Source: Toxoplasma gondii ME49 (taxonomy: Eukaryota; Apicomplexa; Conoidasida; Eucoccidiorida; Sarcocystidae). Taken from it: 64,000 nt of DNA. Made by a program: the position numbers and the translations under genes. This document shows positions 24,937 to 38,108 of this stretch, one piece after another. The DNA lies in contig NC_031479.1 of NCBI RefSeq assembly GCF_000006565.2, forward strand, positions 6,012,885 to 6,076,884, given 5' to 3'. The notes beneath the pieces were generated by a model, which searched no databases, had not been told where the DNA came from, and worked only from the letters and a program-made list of their open reading frames with translations. The stretch's first letter is position 1. Every line of letters starts with the position of its first letter.

Positions 24937-27833
24937 AAAGGACCGAAAATGCAAAACATAAAAGAGAGATTGGGCGGCTCTTTTGTTTCGCCAAGGTTCG
25001 ATTTCCGACGAGATGTGGGACTGCTGTACCGTCGGCGGGTTCGTGAGCTTTGCGGGCGCAGTCAAACGTATCGCAGTCTCGTGGAGGATCGAAAGAAAAC
25101 GCTAACAAGAACTCCTCTCAGTTTTTCTTCTCGCCTCCAACGTGCAATGTGTGAAGAGGAACGAAGCTGAGACGCATGATATTTGCTTGCTTCTGGCCCG
25201 CGGCAGATGCGTCGTGGAGTGGCGGGACATGATTCTAGAGACGCTTTCACTTGTCGGCTGAACCCGGATGCAGGAGAAACGTGACAGATATTTCTTTTCT
25301 TCCGATTCTGAAATACAGTTTTATCCGTTAAACATATAGATGCATGTGAACGCGATGAAGATGTAGTCGTACCTCTGTGCGTGAGTGAACAACTCCACAT
25401 ATGTATGTTCGAAGGTGGGCATATGCCTCAAACCATGTATATGTTCTGTATCAATAAATACAAGTCAAGTTACCAGCTCAAATCAAGTACGGGGTCGAGA
25501 AGGTGGTGTCGATTCCGAGACCTCAGTGCGGGTGTTGGATGCGACGGAACCTCTTGGTAGATTGGGGTGAAAACTATTTGAGACAGCTTTGTCATGCGTC
25601 CGAAAATAGAGAAAGCAGGACGAAGGTGTTTTCACGTATCAGGCTTCCGGGAAAACTTTCCACTCCATCTTTTCTACGTTTTTTCGAACCCTCAAGAACA
25701 AATCTTCTTTTGAAGCTTCCTACGAGAAAGCGAAACACCAGCTTGTTGCTCTTTACCCAGCTCAGGAGTTTCTGCTGCTGACACTTGACTCGTTGTCTCT
25801 GTATTCTGGAATGCGGAGAGAACTGCTCCTCACTAAGTGTCTTTGATAAATGGGTCACACTCTGGAACATGCTGGTACGTAGTCGTATGAATACCCTCTC
25901 ATTCACACCGGATGAAGTCCAAGAATATCTGCCATATGTGTACATATCATTGGATAGATATGGCGTATCATTCGGAGGCTGAAGTGTCGCCGTGGAAATG
26001 GCTTGGATCAGAGGCATCCGTTGTTGATTCTGCATTGGCAACAAATAGAAGAATGTGGAAGCAAACAGTATCCCACATCCCGCTACAGACGAACCCACCG
26101 ATATTTGGCCCACCTTTTTATGTTCTGTAAAGAAGCTTTTGTGTGACCCTGCAAAACTCGATATCACCAGCGGCGAGCTTTTTGTGCGCCAAGTGGAAGA
26201 CTGGAGAATTCGTGTTTCCTCGCCACGGCAGGCCAGACAAGTGAAATATGTGTCCCACGACGAGAGTCTTGTCACTTCGAGTGTGTTGTGAAGGCAGACG
26301 AAAGATGAATTGTGAAATAGGCAAAAGCTTTCTTGGCGTGTAGACAGTACGAACCTACGCAGAACATGTGTGCATCTCATGCACATATGTAGATATTGTA
26401 GAAATTCATGCATGCCGACACGCAGCGCCTGGGGCAGGTAGCTGCATGAGACGTCTGAATAGTCTCCGGAGATAAGAATTTGTGTTTTCATGCAAAATGC
26501 TTGCTTTGTCCGTGAAAGAGACACGAGAGTCGAGCCACATTGCATGAGCGCCAAGGGCTTCACAGCGGCACACGTGCGCACACACGCACATGAGGTCCAC
26601 GTGTACAGGGAATGCAAGTTTACTTAGACAAGTCTGTTCTCGAACGCCATACATGAACTTTCGTATACAGACAACTCCGTACCTAATGTCGTCGGAACGA
26701 GGACGCCCCTCGCCTGAAATCAACAACCCTTCCGTTTCCCCGCAGCAAGCGTGAATAATTATCAGAAAGTATTTGCTTCCCAAGTATAACTGCATGTCGT
26801 GCTCCAGCTTGGAGAAAACGAAGACGCACGACTTAGTCTGGGACTGCTACAGAACCGTATAGAATCTACAGAAGGCGAATTGGAGCAGCAACCGAGAAAA
26901 AGGTAAACATCATCCGAAGACGAGTGGCGTGCGCCGTGAACCGGTTCGGCCTCGTATTCAAGCAGACGGCACCACGAAGTCATTGAATCCATTGTTTCAC
27001 AGGATACACAAATAATCTGCAATACAAAACATCTCCTCTCTCACAAACTTGCTCAGGCCTGCGCCCAGCCGCCAAGAATTGACAAATAGGTGCAGCAAGC
27101 CGACGACCAGCTCGACAGGAAAACCATCGTTTTGAGGTGCTCGTCTTTTCTGCTGGAAAGGGGACAACAACTCGACGACAAAAGGAGTGAAGAAGTACCG
27201 AACGCCAATGACGAAGAAGCCCTCTTCTGTGTTGGAACGCAGGGGTTGGCGCGCACACCTGAGATCTGTTTCTCTCCTGAAACCTGTTCGCTATCTTCAA
27301 GCTCCGCTCTAGAAACAGAGGGGACACAGGTGACGAAACAACGCTAACAAAGAGATGCGTGAAAAACGGTCTGCCTCCTTTGAGTCAAAACAAGGCTGTC
27401 ATGATGCATAGCGGGTGCAAAGAATTCCCCCGGTTATCGAACGTTGAAGGCAAATGCGCGGGTGCGTCATGCACAACAAATGCCAAACAACATTCGTGCC
27501 GCATTGTCGCTGTGCATTTTCTCCCTGGATGCCCGACCCAGCAATCCTTATATTTCTGGATTCGCTTGAGTACATTGCCTCTCTATTTTCTCCGTAATCA
27601 GTATGCAAGACTTCTCGTGGCCATGCCTCCTTTACATGCGAAATACCGCCAACGCCAGTCGTTCGGCGTTTCTTCCGTCTTTGCAGGGTTTCTCTCGTTT
27701 CGTCCTGATCTACACTTCGCGGGACAACTTATTTCCTCGAGGGTTGAGGGGTTAGACCCTAATCCGTGGCTCCGTAACTCCAGATTCCACTCGTGTCCCT
27801 CATTTGTTCATACCACCGCGTTCCGTATCTTCA
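24937..27833. other. Convergent spacer, no supported gene
   Basis: Space between the TAG of the giant plus-strand gene and the TGA of the minus-strand methyltransferase gene. It should hold both 3' UTRs. A minus-strand frame at 25592-26617 stays open for 341 codons, but it shows no domain, no low-complexity pattern typical of coccidian proteins and no fitting splice partners; see findings. Nothing else convincing was seen. Confidence 0.6.
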
Positions 27834-30800
27834 TCAGGGACTCTCATCGACATGGATGCCGACAGCAATATCGATCGTCTCTGTAGGGAGTGTGCTGACT
27901 GTGCTGGTCACATCTTCTTCAACGTGTACATGCTTGCCAGAGACAGTGGCCTTTTGCCTGTCGCTAGCGACTCTTGTATATCGCTCTACTGGTGCAGCAG
28001 CTTCCTCAGGCATTATACTCTCTCTCTTCACATTATTAGTTCGGGGATGTTTTTGCTCCGTCAAGCGCGCCTCTCGCGAAGGCTTTATCGACTCCTTTGC
28101 TTCACTGACACCGGCTGGGCGTATTTCAGTCGAGCCACTTTGGGAACCTTGCAGGTGATCGTTAAGAGTCTTCAAAACTTGGTTGGTGATTCTCCGCCGC
28201 AGTGCATTTCCAAGACCGTGACTTCTCCCCGGTCGCCCTTGCGCAGTCTGCTGTGAAAAAACCATTTTCGGCGACTGAGAAAGGAGACCGAAGCTCACAG
28301 TTTCATGGTTTGCTGCGCCAGTCACATAGACACCTCGCAGAGGTCCACCCTCCAGCTTACGGTCGCTCTCGTGCGGTGCATTTCCACTCCATGTCTTACC
28401 AGCACTTTCCGCTATATGACTTGCCACGGCGCATTGTCCATCGTCGACGGCTTCGATGAGCTTGGTGTCTGTCTCGGTAATTGGGATTTTCTCCGCTCGC
28501 TGAACTCTCGCATTTTCCTCTGATGCTGGGGACCCAACAGTTCCAGAGGAAACGACAGTCACAGCAGGGGATAATACGGCGCTCACGGCCACCGAGGGAA
28601 AGTGGATTTCATGCCCCTCCGAGAAAGTCTCTGGCGGGATGGAATTCTCACCGCCGCTGGATTCTGCCGCAGAGGTGACGAGTGGAAGTCTTGCACTCGC
28701 TCTTCTCTGCATAACGCTTGTCTTTAGGGCGGCGCCCTCGACATTGAGTTCTTCCAGTTCGCAGTCCAGCACCGACTCGATGATTGACACCGCTGTGTGC
28801 GCTGCATTCTCTTCTTCGGCTTCTTCTGAAGATGTTCTTGGGCAAGATGTATTCCTATTGCCGGGGCTCCTCACCTCCTCCTGCATCTCGTCGCCCTTGC
28901 TGGAGTCTTTCCTCGTTTGTTCTGTCATCTGTTCGACAGCGAACGGTTCGAGAGCGAAGGAGGACAGCGGCGTCGGGGTGCGGGTTGGTATGCATGCATG
29001 TTCTTGTGCGTGTCTCTCAAAAGACACGGAGTTTTCATTTTGCGAGTGCGACTGACATAACAGAGGTCTGACAAGAGCGTCTTCTCCTGTTGTCCGAGGG
29101 GACAGAAGAACGCTCCCTGACACTTGGAAGGTCTCATTCTGGAAGAAAACGTCTGATACATCCGCTTCAGGAGCCTGAATTAAATAAATCACTTCTGCAT
29201 CGATTCCGTTCGTAGCACCTTCGCCCGCGCTCCCGCGCGTTTCGATCGTCTCCGGCTCTGTCTCAGCTTCTCGGTCCTGAGGTTTCGCTCTTTCGCTGAT
29301 CTTCCCCGCGCTCTCGGCCGTCTGTTCCATCTCTGTTTTCGTTTTTCCCTGGTGGCTGGACGGAAGGTTGTCTTTCTTGGCCTGTTCTGCTGAAGCGTTG
29401 CTTGGGAGCGGAGTACATGCGCCGTCAAGAGCCGAACCGCGTGTGGATTGGAGTTTATCACTTTCACTAGTGTTGTCTGCGAGCACTGCACACCAAAAGT
29501 CAGTGTTTGAGACACGGACATCCACCCCGGTTGACGGCGTAGGAAGGAGCGGGAGACTCGTCAGTTTTTCTGACTCATCTGAGCTTGTTTTTTGCCGGGA
29601 GGGCTCCAAACCGCCGGTAGTCAGGTTCCTTTTTTTCGGTCTTTCCTCGTCCTGTCTCCGCCACGAGGACGAACTCTCGCCTCCGGCAGAAGCAAACGAA
29701 CGCGAGGTAGACCAGTCGGCACTCACTCGCACATTTTCGAGCCTTGCCTGTGTGCAGTGCCCCTCTGTCTGTTCTGCCGCCACAGTCTTGGTGGCTAGAC
29801 CTTCGTACACTGCTTTCCCTCTCTGTCGCCGTCGTTCCCCCATGCGCCACCAGTCTGCCTCGATTTCCCTTTCCCGCGTTTCTGCCTGTGTCTCCCGCGG
29901 CCGTCCCTGTTCGTCTTCTGACACTGCGGGCGAGAAGACGGAACCGAGCGTCCGGTCGCCACTGCGAGCGCCGCGTTCGTCGCCTTCGCCAGGCGAATTC
30001 GGCCCGCGCTCTGTCGCGCTTGCATACTTGCCACAGAAGTGCGTTCCTGGACTAAACGCGTACAAGTCCATCAGAGTTCTGCGTGTTCTGTCTCCGCCGT
30101 ACGGCGAAGGCGTGTCGCCGCCAGCGTACCGACTAGTTTCGCAGGACGACGGTCGAGCCATTGTGGACATCGACGCAATCGCTGCGCTGCCTTTGAGTGC
30201 ATTCATGCACCGCTCAAGAGTCCGCTGCCGCTGTCTGAGTTCCTGGAGCTGGCCGGGATTCCGCTGCAGGTCGAGGAACTTAGCGTAGGTCTGCTGCAGA
30301 CTGATGCATTGCAGCCGACAAAGCTCCACACACATGCGCCGGTACGACTCGACAAAAAGCGTGTCGTTCTTCAGAAATGACCGGCGGAAAATCGTCTCCG
30401 GGAGAACTGTGTAGTAGTCTGTTGGAGGTGCGGCGTCGCTCAGCGCTTCGTGCACTCGTGTCAACTTCGAGACTGCTGCACTGTACACGCGCGACACGCG
30501 AGGAAACATAGCGACTGTCGGTCGCTTTTTCGGCAACGAAAGTGAAGACGAAAGCGAAGCGGAAAGCGACGAGGAAAGGGAAGACGCTTCCGGGCGACGA
30601 GTCCCGCGAGAAGACGCTGGAGACGATGGCAGAGAATGCAGCTTTGCTCCGGCTACCGCCGATGCAACCGCCACGGCCCCGAGATTGACCGAACGGAAAC
30701 GGCGAAACTTCAGCGCTACAAGTTGTCTGGAAACGGGAAAACAGAAAAGAGCCAAAAGCACCGAAACTTCAAATTGGAAGACAGAAGCCACAGTCAGCGG

Positions 30801-33800
30801 GATGGTCATGGACGAGCGGGTACCAAGACAGACAAGGTGCACATACATATTACAGCTCATACTGAAAATCAATTTGTCTGGAAATGAAAATGGGGGCATC
30901 CGCTCGTGGAGACTGTTTTTAACAAGTTGCTGAGAGAGACTGGAGGCGGAAAGGCAAGACGGAGTTATCCCTGTAGGCACACAGTTCAAAATCCGAAGAG
31001 AAGATGTTAAAATTGAACAGTCCCAGCCGCTGCAGGTGTTGGAAAGGTACCGTTGTTCAAATGGGATTTTTCGAGAGGTTTTGTCCCTTGGTTTGAAGCT
31101 AGATTACCTTTCCGAGTTCGTCCACCGATTTCGTGAAGGTTTGACAATGTAGACCTCTTCAAATAGTGCAATGCACAGAAACAAGAGGGAGGCGGTGAAC
31201 GATGTGAAAGAGTCGAATACCGTGCAGATGAAAGTGCCTCCGTGCTGAAGAAGTTGGAAAGCAATCAGAAACTCCGAGAGCAACAGCCGCCCAGTCAGCA
31301 GCTCCTGGTAGTTGTCCAAGTGCTGCCCTGTCACTGTCTTCTTTGCTGACAGAAACGGAAGAGACGCAGGAATCTAGAGAAGCCATGCGGAAGGAGGAAT
31401 TGGGGGGAGTCAACGCAGTCCAGAAAACGCAAATAAAGAGGCGTTCCATACGATATGGATATCTCTCTTTAGATCCAATTCGAACCAAGCTTACGTGTAT
31501 CGCTCCACGTAGAAGGGGTGTATGTCGGGACAGCAGGGCACAAATATAGAGAGTGCGTGTCTGCCAACAAAGCGGCTGTCGATTAGTGACGTATCTCAGG
31601 AGTCAAAGGGAGAAACACATGTTTGCCGGTAGTTTGTTGCCAGGGTGTTGGTGCATGTCTAAAGGTCTTGTTGGAGAGGACACAAGAAAGTGCTACGGCT
31701 AATGCAGAAAAATTATCAACTGACCACGACACGCTCATACCCTGACCTTTGCACGAGGCGGTGCACAGGTGATGCTAGGTCGATCTGAAGTACAGACGGA
31801 TCAATCTCTAGTACTGTCTATCTCTGTAGATTTCGATGTACGTGTCGGTAAATATATATATATATATATACATATATATTTATGCCATCGATTTGCAAAT
31901 ATGTGGGTGAGTGAAGCATCGGTATTCACGCATAGACGCTTTATTGGCTGGTCACGAACTGTCGCATTTTTCGCATGTGTCAAGTGTGACTTCGTCGATG
32001 TGTTTTCGCCAAAACTGAAGTTGGAACTGAGAAAAAGCAGATCGCATTCGTTCTTGTGAAACAGATTTCCGACCCTTCAATGCCCACTGGTTAAATGAAG
32101 TGTATTCCCACTTACGTATGGTGATGCCGCCATCGGCTACAATGAGTTTGATGACTCCTTGGTTCCCTGATCTCCGTGACCTCGCTGATCGAGAGGGGCT
32201 CATTTGATCTCTGAAGGAAAGCGTTTGTTTGCTTCCTGTTGCAGTGTCTGCTTGGGGCAAGAGAGCTGCGCACTGTTCCTGAATCTCAGTCACTCTCAGT
32301 TCGATTTTGTGCCTCATTGCTTTGATGTTTTTCGAGCAATAAAGATTGCCGCTGTTATTCGAAGCCGTTACGCCTGTACAACGCAAAGAGCGAGACAGCC
32401 CAGGGTTGCCGGGCTCAAGGAGAGGGGATGAAATGGGACGGGGCATTTGAGGAAATAAGCAAACAGCGAAGCGCAACGGTGAGAAAATATCACATTGGCT
32501 ACCTTGTGTTTCATCGCTGTGCGAGATGCTTCGATATTTCTAAACAGGCAAACCGGAAGCTCAGCAACATCAACAAAGTAGAACTGTTAACACCCGTCTA
32601 TCTGCATAGACAACGAACAGCGACGGCCACATAAAGGCCCATGTACTCAAATGCAGTTCTGCCCTTGGAGACACGTACAACGGATACACCGTCACACACA
32701 TATCTTTGTTTCACAAAACTGCCTGCAGGTAAAACTCCGCTTGCAAATTCCTTTGCTCCTCAACGTCTCTTACTCTCATAATTTGGTCGTTCAGTGACCT
32801 CTTTCGCGATGTGCCAGAATCGTGTGTCTCTCATTGCAGCTAGGTCAGAAATGTTGAGAGAGATGCCGAACCCGTAACAGCTTGGACCGTGGAGCCGCCT
32901 TGCGGCAGGCCTTGTTGACCGCTCTTCCTCTGTCGCTGTTTGCGGAGAGAGATCGGCAGGAGCAGAGAACGGGTGAGTTTCGTTTTCCAGTCGTCTCTGG
33001 TCCAGCAAATCGATTTCGTCTAGGAGCCAGTCAGACCACGTCCCCGGACCAGCACACAAGTCGAGGAAGAAAGACGGATTCGCTGGGGAGGCACCTGAGA
33101 AACACCCGTATCCGACACAAATAGAGCAAACACATCAGAATCAACCTACAAGCTAATAGAGGAGCATTTATGCACGCAAGTCTCTGTTGGTAGATTAATG
33201 TTAGAAAGACATAGACACACTGTTTTTGTGTACCTACACGTTTGCCGAATGTGGAGGGAAGCAGACCACCTGTGGGGACGCCCCCGCCTATACGTTCGTT
33301 TATTCATTTACAAATGACGACGGTGAGCGCCCTGTGGAGAACAGCGCCTCTCTGTGCTGGCTGGAAGTTTGTAAACATCTGTAAGTGTCTGCGGATCGAT
33401 AGAGATGCGAAGCAAAACTTAGTAGTATCCTGGAGACGGTTGCCTAGGATTCCGCTGTTGCTTCATACACCCACACAGACGCGCGCAAGCGTACTAGCAA
33501 GGACGCAACTCAATACTTCCTAATTACCTTTCACGAGCATCTCTGGGAGACCGTCTAGTCCCTTGGTCTCCTGGAGCCACTCCGAAATTTCTTGTAGTTT
33601 ATCCCCTGACCGTGTTCGGTGCTGGAAGCTGCCTTTGCAATCCGACGGGAACACCGAGAACTGGGCGACTTTCCAAATTCTCCCTGGAGGAAGATGTACA
33701 GATGCATACATATACATATATGCATGCACGTCAATAGGGGTATTCAGAGCATCCTTCGCATCAGCGTACATGGCAATGCTTCAGCTCCACGGATACATGC

Positions 33801-34118
33801 ATACGGCCGCTCAGACGGTTCTGACTTTAGTGCGCATCATGCATCTTAAAGTCGTAGACGGACGGCCTGCGCATTTACATATGTCCACAGGCATGCATGT
33901 GTGAATATGTTTAAAGGGAGTTCTGAATGACGCACCTTTCCCGGCATCATACACATCATCGAGCAGGGTTTTTTGTTTGAGCTGCTCTTCAATAAGTTCT
34001 CTGTCGCAATAGTCGCTCTGGAGCATCCGCTCCGTGTCTCGTGCACTCCGCATTTGAACAGGCTCCGATTCCAGGGCTGCCACCATCTCCTCAACGCTGC
34101 CTAAACTCGTTCCAACGC
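27834..34118 (-). CDS. FtsJ/RrmJ-type (cap-methyltransferase-like) RNA 2'-O-methyltransferase with long disordered tail, 5' incomplete
   Basis: Exons, 5' to 3': 34118-33936, 33683-33528, 33082-32774, 32373-32116, 31327-31108, 30726-27834 (TGA at 27836-27834); all phases agree, giving about 1,338 residues. Motifs in order: SDYCDRELIEEQLKQK (the segment before the Rossmann fold in CMTR1-type enzymes), FFLDLCAGPGTWSDW (SAM motif I), GFGISLN, SGNLYCSKNI, LIVADGG (motif IV Asp), GGTFICTVFDSF (motif VI) and VKPSRNRWTNSER (motif VIII Glu). The family methylates the ribose 2'-O of RNA, in CMTRs the mRNA cap. Oddity: the motif VI lysine (usually CK.FD) is threonine. About 700 residues after the fold are S/E/T-rich and look disordered. 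The first exon here starts in phase 1, so upstream exons exist; one candidate is 36592-36444. Confidence 0.85.
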
Positions 34119-36443
34119 CTGCGAAAAGGTGCAAGTAATCTCTGACAGTATCTTACACCTAGACTGTGCGTTATGGTCGCATAAGGAATTGCCTGTAAAT
34201 CACGTTATGCAGGTAGTCAGTATGTACCAGCGCAGTCTCATGCATAATATACATTGTTGCGAATGCTCTTGCTAGTTGGGCGGGGAAACACCGGCATGGC
34301 GACGGATCTAAGAACATATTTGTTGGTATATATATTTATACGTGCATGTGGATTCGTGTATCAACATCTCTACACCAATACAAACGTATGGGACCATGTG
34401 TTTGTATACAAAGGTACATGGAGTACGACCACCAGTGGTCCAAAATGGTCTGGATCCTCTCGGCTAGGGCACGATATAGGGAAGGTTTGTTGGAGCCCAC
34501 GGGATTTTTCACTTTTTTTTCACTTACCGCATTGTAGCTTGTAGGAGAGAAATGTGGATCGCGCGGTTGGGCTTCCCCCGAATCCGGGAGTTCTCGGGGT
34601 CATTGCCCCTTTCAGGGATTGCAAAAATTCATTTTGGAGAGGCGAGCCTCCACAAGCGGAGGCCGGTGAGAAATCGCGGCTATTTCCCAACATTTCTGTC
34701 GTTTATGTGAAAATAACAACGGACTCTCTTGACCAGAGCTTCGCAAGAGACGTTCAGGACGTGACCGCTTTCTAACAACAGAAACGAAGGGCTTTGCTTC
34801 ACAATGCATGAAACAGAGTGCAATTCTGTACGTATACACCGTATGTATTTGAGTCGTGCTGGTCGTATTCGCCGGAGAAATTTGTCGGGCTCTCACGATG
34901 CAAGGAGTGAGGCGAAACGAGATAGTTTAGAACAAGCAAAAATTTGACAAAAGAGACTTGAAGGCACTTGGTTACGCGCAAACGATGAAGACGAAGGTGT
35001 GTAGCGTTGGTCACTCGTTTTCCAAATCCCGCTTGGGTCCTTCTCTGTGCCAGACGCAGACACGAGGAGAAACAAGAAACGCAGGACAAATTCTTCGGTC
35101 CCGTGCTCGAGGGAGAAAATATTCGCGAAGACAAAAGAAAAGTGGCGACAAAGAAGAGGCGAGTAGATCACTGAGAGAGCCTGAAGGGTGACCTGCGTAC
35201 ATTCGTGATCTTGGACTCGACAAAATGGACAACAGGAGAGAATCGCCAGTTTTCGGCCCTTCTTTCTGGTGTTTCAAGGACGTTTTCGTGTTCAGCAGCA
35301 GAGCACGGGTGTTCTGGCTGTAGTCCGTCTTCGATATGTGGGTTGCTTCGTTCCTGCGTGCGTCTTTGAGGGATGAGGAAGCTACACCCGCCGAAGCAGC
35401 AGGAGATAACCGCACTTCCACAGAGTACACAAAACCAGAAAGGCCAAAGTAACGGACAGCCAATATGGATATCTTCGAAGGAAATGAAACCCGAAACCGC
35501 CTGGAAGACGATGGCAACCAGAAACAGATCAGATCCGAGAGGCTTCGAAGGAATGCGTTGTGTACCTAAAAGAGAAAAGAGGAGCAACAGAGGCAAACGG
35601 TTTCTTCCCTTCCTTCTGTTTTTCCTTTCCTGGTCCTGTTTTCTCCGCCTTCGCTCCGCAAGCGAAAAACCTTGGAAAAAGTCTGAGAGCGAACTCCCCA
35701 GCTGTATGCTTGTTAATACTGGCACTCTACGCCATCGTTAAGATCGCCATTTTTCGGCAGTCAATCAAAACAAGCACACAGTGGAGAAATGATTCAGCTT
35801 GTCCTGTACCTAGAAAAAAGTCAAATGGACACCTGTGCTGAAGAAAGGATGACAATCGCTTTCGATTGTCGTGGCGAATGCACACAAAAGGCTGCCTGCG
35901 AAGTCCAGCTCTTGTGGCAGTCAGAAACAGCCTCAACAGCGGTTGAACAATTGCACACGCTTCGAAAATTTTTGGACTCCCAGAGAGCGGCAAAGGGGAG
36001 GCTTGCGCAACACATGCCACGGACGGTCACAAAAAACCGCAGAGCCTACTGACAACGCAAGCCTCTGTGTTTCGTCCCTCCCCAGAGGACCGCTAAACCC
36101 TCGGGTGAACGTGCTTACGCATACAAGCTGATGCTCAAATGAATACATATACGTAGGTGAACACGTAGATATATGTACATACGTACGTATGTACCTAAAC
36201 AGACAAAGACATATCCACATTTGTATAATATATCCATGTATCGATTTGCAAATAAATCACTTGATAAAAATATGCAGAGCCTGATTGGTGAGCATTTTGC
36301 TCCCCACAATCCAACTGTTGTTCCGCCTCAAGGTTGAAAACTCGTTGCTGGGCAATTTGTGTGTCCACACCGACGTATGTGTACACTCGTGCATAGAAAT
36401 GTAGATGTACACATAGGCCTCCGATGTACGCATTTACGCAGAC

Positions 36444-36592
36444 CTGTGGCGAACGCTGAGCTGTGTCCGCACAGAATCCTCCTCGTCTGCGAAGCAATAG
36501 ACCTCGACGCTCGAAGGACTTGAAGCTCAGTCTGTTCTGCATGCCATGCTGTTCGGGGGGAGTTTTGTACGCATTTCTGCACATTGTCAGAC
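36444..36592 (-). other. Candidate upstream exon of the methyltransferase gene
   Basis: On the minus strand a good acceptor (ggttttcag) precedes 36592 and a donor (CACAG|GTCTGC) follows 36444. In the frame entering at phase 2 and leaving at phase 1 it is open (50 codons, charged and helical). The exit phase matches the entry phase of exon 34118-33936. No similarity supports it, and other exons may lie between. It could also be non-coding. Confidence 0.3.
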
Positions 36593-37419
36593 CTGGAAAA
36601 CCGCAGCCTTTCGTCGTGGCACTGTCTCCGAGAAGGTCGTGGTTCAAGACTGCTTAGACTCGAGATCGCAAACACTCCAAAATGTCGACATCGGCTAGTG
36701 ACAAGGTATTTTTTTCGCAGCACTTTTAGAAACATGTGAAGTCAAACCCAGCTTCCACAGCTAATAGCTGGGTCAGATTCCTGCGCAGTTTTACTCAGTT
36801 TCATGCACCAAGGCAACCTCAAAAGTCTTCACGCGTCTCCTGTCTATGACCTCCGATACCTACTGAGACAGCAGTCGTATTCCAGTGCAGATACATGCAT
36901 ATCCTCGGCATATGCATATCTTTCCTTGCACTCATTTATGTGTCAATGTGATTACTCAACCCTATTGAGTTGCAAAATGTCTCGTGGCAGATGGTGCGCT
37001 TGCGCTCCCCGGTTCGCGAATTCACGGCACCCGACAGTCCTCCACTCTTTTGAAGCAGAAAACCAACTTCTGTGGAGGTTTTCCGGGATGGGGCTCCCTG
37101 TGCCAGTTTTGAGGCCAGATTTTCTCGCAGCAAGTCGTTTCACGAAAAGAAAGAATTGACAACGTCAGAACAAGGAGATCCATGAAATTGTTTTCGATCG
37201 CAACCAGCTACGTTTGCAGGTCCGAACGCAGACAATACCGCCGAGTCGAAAAAGACATGGAACTGCAGCGGAACCGTGCAGACGGTCAAAAAGCTTATGT
37301 GTGTCCGACAGGGTGCGAAACAGTATTTCGTTCGATACTTCGCAGTTTCTAAAATTCAATGCCCACCAAGGCGTCCCTATAAAATCAGATGTATGCATGC
37401 GCGTACATACATGTACATA

Positions 37420-37421
37420 CA

Positions 37422-37471
<50 letters not shown>

Positions 37472-37537
37472 CATACCATGCACAATGATACCTGCCTACA
37501 CGCATATATATATATATATAAATATATATATATATAG
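37420..37537. repeat. (TA)n microsatellites
   Basis: A TA tract of about 40 bases, then a second of about 35 bases after a short unique stretch. They lie between the AP endonuclease 3' end and the methyltransferase 5' region. Confidence 0.9.
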
Positions 37538-38108
37538 GTAAATTATCAGGTGCATGCTTACATGCGTATGAATGTCCTAATGTCTAAGTTTGAAACATAC
37601 AAATGCGCATGCGCACAACTCAGAGGTCCGCAGACTGACCGCGACTGAGGTGGGCGGGGACCAGAAGCTCACAAAGTCGTTACATGTAGACTACAAGCGC
37701 GGATGGGCTTTGTGAATGCTTGGCGTAATAAGCAGAGAGGGATTCCACTTCTCTGCGAACCATTTGTGTTTCCTCTTGCGACAAAATAGACGCAAAGACA
37801 GATTGGACTTGGACAACTTCTTTGTTTGACCTCGACATTCTCGTTGCCCAGTCTTTTAAATACTTCAGATTCCCTCGTCACCCTCTCTCACTTTTTCTGT
37901 CCGCTTTGAAGGCCTCACGTGCCTCCCTCGCCCCGAGAGCTTCTGCCGCTTCCCTTTCTTCGATTCGTTTTCTTCTTCCCCCGTACCACCATCTCTCTTC
38001 TCACCCCCGCCAGCTTTGTGTGTCTCTGTCCTGTTTTGCAGACCTTCGACAGTTACACCAGTCGTCCAACTCCGAGTATTCCGTTTCCTCGAGACGCTCA
38101 GTTCCTCT

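Larger units (their letters stand above)
34119..38108. other. 5' region of the methyltransferase gene and spacer to the AP endonuclease 3' end
   Basis: About 4 kb holding the unresolved N-terminal exons and promoter of the methyltransferase gene and the 3' UTR of the gene upstream. Several 60-190-codon frames exist on both strands (for example minus 35725-35168), but none shows a recognisable domain. TA-rich microsatellites at 37.42-37.54 kb mark probable non-coding DNA. Confidence 0.5.

Noticed and set aside
29368..30288. 306-codon plus-strand frame
   Set aside because: Antisense to the 2.9-kb methyltransferase tail exon, which is open for its whole length and joins the catalytic exon in phase.
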